From Candidatus Auribacterota bacterium (GTDB taxonomy: Bacteria; Auribacterota; JAFGBW01; JAFGJP01): a stretch of 9,107 nucleotides of DNA. Location of the stretch: assembly GCA_016929035.1 (NCBI GenBank), contig JAFGJP010000221.1, positions 1 to 9,107 of the forward strand. The letters are read 5' to 3'. Positions 5,375 to 9,107 of the stretch are shown piece after piece. The notes beneath the pieces were generated by a model. The model made no database searches, had not been told where the DNA came from, and was given only the letters and a program-made list of their open reading frames with translations. Every line of letters starts with the position of its first letter. Position 1 is the stretch's first letter. The translations under genes were made by a program, and so were the position numbers.

Positions 5375-6331
5375 ATGAAGCGCTTTATTATTGTTTTAAC
5401 TGCTGTATTCTTGTTTTTTTCGATCGTCAATTTGAGATCTCATTCAGAAGAAGAGAAGATGAAAGGCACCATCTCTCTTTCAGGGGCATGGGCTCTTTAC
5501 CCTATGGCTGTACGCTGGGCAGAAGAATTCCAAAAGACCTATCCTGATATAAAAATCGATATTGCCGCCGGAGGAGCAGGCAAAGGCATGGCTGACTGCC
5601 TTGCAGAGATCGTGGATATCGGCATGGTCTCCAGGGAAATCTATCCTGAAGAAGTTCAAAAAGGCGCCTGGTGGATATCTGTGACTAAAGACGCCGTGGT
5701 CCCGACAGTCAACAGGAACAATCCCGTATTAGCGGACCTCCTTTCCAAAGGCGTAAAAAAAGACATCTTTATCAGCATATGGGTATCAGAAAAGATCACA
5801 ACATGGGGCCAGGTGGCCGGAAACAATAACCGAAAGACCATCAATGTTTATACCCGTTCTGATGCCTGCGGAGCAGCTGATACATGGGCGCTTTATCTCG
5901 ATGCCAGACAGGAAGACCTTCTCGGGATCGGCGTATACGGCGATCCCGGCCTTGCTGAGGCTGTTAGAAAAGATGTCCTCGGCATTGGATTCAACAATAT
6001 CAATTTCGTTTATGACGCAAAAACAAAAAAACAGGTTGAAAACATCAAGGTCCTGCCTGTTGATATCAACGAAAACGGCCATATTGATGACGACGAAGAC
6101 TTTTACGACAACAGGGACGATATCACAGGTGCCATCGCCGAAGGCAAATATCCTTCTCCCCCGGCCCGTGACCTTCACTTTGTATTGCACGGAAAACCCA
6201 AAAAGGCAATCGTCACAGCCTTCCTGAAATGGGTTTTGACCGAAGGGCAAAAATATGTTCCCGAGGGCGGGTACATCAATCTCAGCAAGGAGAAGATCGA
6301 ACAGCAGATAAAAAAACTGGAATCCGAATAA
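5375..6331 (+). CDS. PstS-like periplasmic phosphate/oxyanion-binding protein with EF-hand-like loop
   Basis: A 318-residue binding protein for the ABC transporter encoded next. The ATG has AAGGAG 8 bases upstream; a longer frame reaching into the preceding gene is rejected. Residues 1-23 form a Sec signal peptide (MKRF, then a hydrophobic core). The mature part is PstS/PBP-like: GTISLSGAWALYPMAVRWAEEF (31-52), GGAGKGM (66-72), DIGMVSREI (81-89), RSDACGAADTW (161-171) and GIGFNNINF (203-211). Compared with classical PstS, the RxxGSGT-type anion loop is replaced by DACGAA, so phosphate is likely but not proven as ligand. D230-E241 reads DINENGHIDDDE, a complete EF-hand type calcium loop (D, N, N, G, I, D, E at positions 1, 3, 5, 6, 8, 9, 12). 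It lies 22 bases after the barrel gene and 12 before pstC, so it is co-transcribed. I leave the symbol empty because the ligand is unproven. Confidence 0.9.
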   Translation: MKRFIIVLTAVFLFFSIVNLRSHSEEEKMKGTISLSGAWALYPMAVRWAEEFQKTYPDIKIDIAAGGAGKGMADCLAEIVDIGMVSREIYPEEVQKGAWWISVTKDAVVPTVNRNNPVLADLLSKGVKKDIFISIWVSEKITTWGQVAGNNNRKTINVYTRSDACGAADTWALYLDARQEDLLGIGVYGDPGLAEAVRKDVLGIGFNNINFVYDAKTKKQVENIKVLPVDINENGHIDDDEDFYDNRDDITGAIAEGKYPSPPARDLHFVLHGKPKKAIVTAFLKWVLTEGQKYVPEGGYINLSKEKIEQQIKKLESE

Positions 6332-6343
6332 AGGTTGTCCATA

Positions 6344-7234
6344 ATGAACAAAAGGCTGATAAAAGATAAACTGGCAAGCAGACTCATGTTCATGCTGACA
6401 GTTTTTATGATAGCTCTTATCTTCGCTATAGTCATTGGCCTTTACATGAAATCCCGACCCATCCTGGTCACAAAAGCGCCTCATGAACTGCTGTTCGGTA
6501 CAAAATGGCGCCCTCTTAAAGGCGAATTCGGGTTCCTTCCTTTTATCATGGGAACATTCTGGGTCACGGGCGTATCCATCGCCATCGCTGTGCCTCTTTG
6601 TCTTCTGTCAGCCATTTACCTTTCTGAATACGCGCATAAAAGAGTCCGTGCTTTCTCTCTTCCTCTTATAGACCTTCTTGCGGGAATTCCCTCGATCATC
6701 TATGGCATGTGGGGAGTGATCGTCATCGTTCCTTTGACAAGAGATGTTATTGCGCCTTTTTTCCGTGTTTTTTCATCAGGATACAGCGTTCTTACGGCAG
6801 GGATCGTACTGGCCATCATGATCGTGCCTGTTATTATCCATGTGTCGATTGAAGTCTTTCGGACTGTGCCGGTCGAACTGAGAGAAGCTTCTCTTTCTCT
6901 TGGAGCCACAAAATGGCAGACGATCAAGCATGTCGTCATCAGGAAAGCTCTTCCCGGAATCATCGCTGCTGTTGTTCTCGGACTCTCCAGGGCATTTGGT
7001 GAGACCATGGCTGTCCTCATGATCGCTGGCAACGTCGCGAGGATACCTTCATCTCTTTTTGATGCCGCTTACCCCTTGCCGGCTCTTATCGCCAATAACT
7101 ATGGTGAAATGCTCTCTGTTCCCCTGTATGACTCCGCCCTGCTTCTGGCTTCTCTCATCCTGATGGCCATCGTGCTTGTTTTCACCATCGCTTCCCGGCT
7201 GATCCTGATAAAGATCGAAAGGAGAATACAGTGA
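6344..7234 (+). CDS. pstC: Phosphate-type ABC transporter permease PstC
   Basis: One of two inner-membrane permease subunits that carry the solute from the binding protein into the cytoplasm. 296 residues with about six membrane spans (near 13-33, 67-93, 107-130, 148-169, 203-229, 264-288). The cytoplasmic EAA loop is clear: FRTVPVELREASLSLGATKW (172-191), followed by RKALPGI (200-206), which docks on PstB. RAFGETMAV (216-224) matches the charged intramembrane motif of PstC, and AGIPSIIYGMWGV (113-125) is typical of the family. ATG at 6344 is chosen: AAGG lies 9 bases upstream, while a TTG at 6335 would abut it. The stop overlaps the pstA start by 4 bases (GTGA), showing translational coupling. 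Confidence 0.94.
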   Translation: MNKRLIKDKLASRLMFMLTVFMIALIFAIVIGLYMKSRPILVTKAPHELLFGTKWRPLKGEFGFLPFIMGTFWVTGVSIAIAVPLCLLSAIYLSEYAHKRVRAFSLPLIDLLAGIPSIIYGMWGVIVIVPLTRDVIAPFFRVFSSGYSVLTAGIVLAIMIVPVIIHVSIEVFRTVPVELREASLSLGATKWQTIKHVVIRKALPGIIAAVVLGLSRAFGETMAVLMIAGNVARIPSSLFDAAYPLPALIANNYGEMLSVPLYDSALLLASLILMAIVLVFTIASRLILIKIERRIQ

Positions 7235-8088
7235 GAACGGACTGGCGAAAAATCGAAGAAAACATATTTAAAGGATTGATGATCGCTTCAACTCTTCTTA
7301 TCCTTCTCACTCTTGTGCTCATCCTGGGAAGCGTTGTCATCAAAGGACTTCCATCTCTTAACCTCGCCATGATAACCCAGACGCCGAAAGGCGGATTTTA
7401 TCTTGGAAAGGAAGGCGGGATCCTGAATGCCATTGTCGGCTCTCTCTTGATTGCGGGCGGAGCGACGGTGCTGGCTGTTTTGATCAGCCTGCCGGTTGTT
7501 CTTTACATAAATGTCTATGCGAGGATAGGCTCGCGCCTGGCCATGCTGACCCGCTTTGCCCTTGATGTTCTCTGGGGCGTGCCCTCCATCGTTTACGGCG
7601 CTTTTGGTTTTATCATTTTGCTTTCTCTCGGCCTGAGGGCTTCTCTTCTTGGCGGGATTATTGCCGTGACTCTTCTCATCATCCCTATCATGAGCCGCGC
7701 CATGGATGAAGTCATCCGCATGATCCCTAAAGAGCTTCTTGCCGCTTCGTACGCTCTCGGGACAACGCGACTAGAAACAGCCTGCAAGGTTGTCGTCAGG
7801 CAGTCGCTCCCGGGAATCCTCACAGCTGTTTTAATCGCTTTCGGAAGAGGAATAGGCGACGCCGCATCTGTCATCTTTACGGCAGGATTCTCCGACTCTG
7901 TTCCAACTTCTCTTTTCAGGCCTGCGGCCACGCTCCCCCTTGCGATTTTTTTTCAGATGGGAACGCCGATTCCCGAAGTGCAGGAAAGAGCTTACGCGTC
8001 GGCGCTTATCCTGACTTTTCTCATACTTCTTATCAGCATCAGCACAAGGATAATCATGAAAAAGTTCACAAAGAACGTCATCAGGTAG
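7231..8088 (+). CDS. pstA: Phosphate-type ABC transporter permease PstA
   Basis: Second permease subunit. 285 residues, GTG start with AAAGGAG six bases upstream, inside the last codons of pstC. Spans are seen near residues 17-39, 64-92, 105-135, 138-155, 193-216 and 255-274. The EAA loop reads IRMIPKELLAASYALGTTR (162-180) and then RQSLPGI (190-196); GVPSIVYGAFGF (116-127) mirrors the PstC motif. The family's usual RAIGE-type motif appears here as GRGIGDAAS (205-213), with Asp in place of Glu. Length is normal. The TAG stop at 8086-8088 overlaps the ribosome binding site of pstB, so the two are tightly linked. Confidence 0.94.
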   Translation: MRTDWRKIEENIFKGLMIASTLLILLTLVLILGSVVIKGLPSLNLAMITQTPKGGFYLGKEGGILNAIVGSLLIAGGATVLAVLISLPVVLYINVYARIGSRLAMLTRFALDVLWGVPSIVYGAFGFIILLSLGLRASLLGGIIAVTLLIIPIMSRAMDEVIRMIPKELLAASYALGTTRLETACKVVVRQSLPGILTAVLIAFGRGIGDAASVIFTAGFSDSVPTSLFRPAATLPLAIFFQMGTPIPEVQERAYASALILTFLILLISISTRIIMKKFTKNVIR

Positions 8089-8098
8089 GAGGAAGACA

Positions 8099-8860
8099 AT
8101 GCCTTTCAGCACGCACATCAGCGCTCAAGACCTGAATGTCTACTATAAAGACTTTCACGCTTTAAGGAATATTACGGTCGATATTCCCGATAAAAAAGTC
8201 ACGGCGATCATTGGTCCTTCAGGATGCGGGAAAACGACTCTTTTGAAGACCTTTAACCGCCTTGTGGATTCTGTGGAAGGCATCAAGGTGACAGGAAAAG
8301 TCCTCGTTGACGGAGAAAATATTTATGACCCGAAAATCGAAGTCACGCATATCAGGAAAAAAATGGGTCTTCTTTCTCAGAAGCCGTATCCTCTCCCGAT
8401 GTCGATTTACGATAATATCGCTTTTGGTCCGAGGATACACGGCATCAGAGACCGAAAAAAACTGAATATGATCGTAGAAGAACATCTCCGGATGTCAAGC
8501 CTTTGGGACGAGGTCAAAGACAGGCTGAACGATCCTGCATCAAAGCTCTCCATAGGGCAGCAGCAGAGACTGTGCCTGGCGAGGGGGCTTGCCGTCGAGC
8601 CGGAGATCATCCTGGGAGATGAACCCACGTCCGCGCTTGACCCTCAGTCAAGCCAGCGCATCGAAAAAAGATTCCTCGAGCTGAAAAAAGACTATACGAT
8701 CATTATTGTCACGCATATCCTCCGCCAGGCCAAACGCCTTGCCGACTACGTCATCTTTCTCTATCTCGGCAGACTCATCGAACACGGGCCTGCACAGCAG
8801 ATATTTGAAGATCCTCAGCAGGAAATGACAAAAGAATATATCAAAGGCATCATCAGCTGA
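8099..8860 (+). CDS. pstB: Phosphate-type ABC transporter ATPase PstB
   Basis: The ATPase that powers the PstCA channel from the cytoplasmic side. 253 residues, a normal length. GGAGG (8088-8092) lies six bases before the ATG. Walker A is GPSGCGKT (39-46). The Q-loop is LLSQKPYPLPMSIYDNIAFG (91-110), diagnostic of PstB. The signature reads LSIGQQQR (150-157), with Ile in place of the first Gly of LSGGQ. Walker B and D-loop are IILGDEPTSALDP (170-182), with Gly just before the DE pair, and the switch His is H206 in IVTHILRQA. All catalytic residues (K45, Q94, D174, E175, H206) are present, so the protein should be active. It is the last gene of the operon in view; no phoU follows within 247 bases. 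Confidence 0.95.
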   Translation: MPFSTHISAQDLNVYYKDFHALRNITVDIPDKKVTAIIGPSGCGKTTLLKTFNRLVDSVEGIKVTGKVLVDGENIYDPKIEVTHIRKKMGLLSQKPYPLPMSIYDNIAFGPRIHGIRDRKKLNMIVEEHLRMSSLWDEVKDRLNDPASKLSIGQQQRLCLARGLAVEPEIILGDEPTSALDPQSSQRIEKRFLELKKDYTIIIVTHILRQAKRLADYVIFLYLGRLIEHGPAQQIFEDPQQEMTKEYIKGIIS

Positions 8861-8971
8861 CGCAATATATATTAAAAATTCACCACAGAGAGAAAAACCG
8901 TAGGACGAGGGACGTCGGCATTGCGAGAAACGCAGTGACGAAGCAAACTCTGTAGAAGTGAAAACATAGTC

Positions 8972-8991
8972 ATCCCTGTGAAAACAGGGAT
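8972..8991. repeat. Perfect hairpin ATCCCTGT-GAAA-ACAGGGAT
   Basis: An 8-base perfect stem closed by a GAAA tetraloop, about 110 bases after pstB. No T-run follows on the plus strand, so it is a poor terminator; it looks like the GTCATTCCCGCGAAAGCGGGAATC type of dispersed repeat. It could still protect the 3' end of the pst transcript. Confidence 0.6.
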
Positions 8992-9017
8992 CAGCGTAAA
9001 AAAATAATTTCAAACCA

Positions 9018-9043
9018 TTTCGGATTTCGTGTTTCGGATTTCG
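9018..9043. repeat. Direct repeat of TTTCGGATTTCG
   Basis: Two identical 12-base copies (9018-9029 and 9032-9043) are separated by two bases, and a partial third unit GGATTTT follows. It is a short low-complexity array with no visible gene or regulatory link. Confidence 0.6.
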
Positions 9044-9107
9044 GATTTTCCTCCAACAGTCTTAATCTCTTATAAGTTTTTCTGAAACCCCGATAGGCGT
9101 CGGATAG

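Larger units (their letters stand above)
8861..9107. repeat. Gene-free right end with dispersed repeat fragments
   Basis: No gene is seen. After an AT-rich start, CACAGAG (8884-8890) resembles the repeat arm at 761-767. Bases 8919-8950 hold CATTGCGAGAAACGCAGTGACGAAGCAAACTC, shown here only as a family label for its CATTGCGAG and GACGAAGCAA ends; TTGCTTCGTCG at 2860-2870 is the matching word on the other strand. Bases 8972-8991 form a perfect hairpin. TTTCGGATTTCG is directly repeated at 9018-9029 and 9032-9043. All resemble short repeats scattered in many environmental genomes, a judgement from memory. Confidence 0.6.

Noticed and set aside
5786..6484. Minus-strand open frame opposite the pstS-like and pstC genes
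   Set aside because: It spans the boundary of two well supported plus-strand genes and shows no protein features of its own.
8972..8991. Hairpin considered as the pstB operon terminator
   Set aside because: The stem is perfect but A-rich, not T-rich, sequence follows; it looks like a dispersed repeat instead.

Overview
The window reads as chromosomal DNA from a Gram-negative, probably anaerobic or facultative environmental bacterium. This rests on three things: a predicted outer-membrane beta-barrel protein, a membrane protein with two CxxxCP iron-sulfur type motifs next to a Tat-exported DUF362 protein, and spacers filled with decayed dispersed repeats of the kind common in Desulfobacterota, Nitrospirota and similar genomes. 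The lineage is an impression, not a proof. No tRNA, rRNA, CRISPR array, transposase or integrase was found.

Left part (1-2701, minus strand). Three genes read leftwards: a His-rich multi-span membrane protein of unknown function (2075-2701), a Tat-signal DUF362 protein (1061-2041), and, after a repeat-filled gap, a NapH-like 4Fe-4S membrane protein that runs off the left edge (1-693). They look like parts of one envelope redox module, but the substrate is unknown.

Middle (2702-4192). About 700 bases without a gene hold a mosaic of short palindromic repeats and a long pyrimidine-rich tract. Then comes dcd (dCTP deaminase, 3397-3951, minus strand). A 240-base AT-rich divergent spacer carries a good sigma70-type promoter for the rightward genes and a plausible one for dcd.

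Right part (4193-8860, plus strand). A small ribbon-helix-helix regulator and a YezD-like DUF2292 peptide come first. A strong intrinsic terminator (4638-4681) follows, and then five closely spaced genes: a DUF2490-type outer-membrane protein, a PstS-like binding protein, pstC, pstA and pstB. Together these would form a phosphate (or similar oxyanion) uptake system. No phoU or PhoR/PhoB gene is visible.

The most interesting signal is the terminator. It ends only about 10 bases before the ribosome binding site of the first transporter-operon gene, so there is no room for a promoter between them. The bases just upstream can fold into a three-way junction that takes the 5' half of the terminator stem. 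This looks like an attenuator or riboswitch-type switch between the regulator/DUF2292 pair and the transport operon.

The right end (8861-9107) is again non-coding and made of dispersed repeats.
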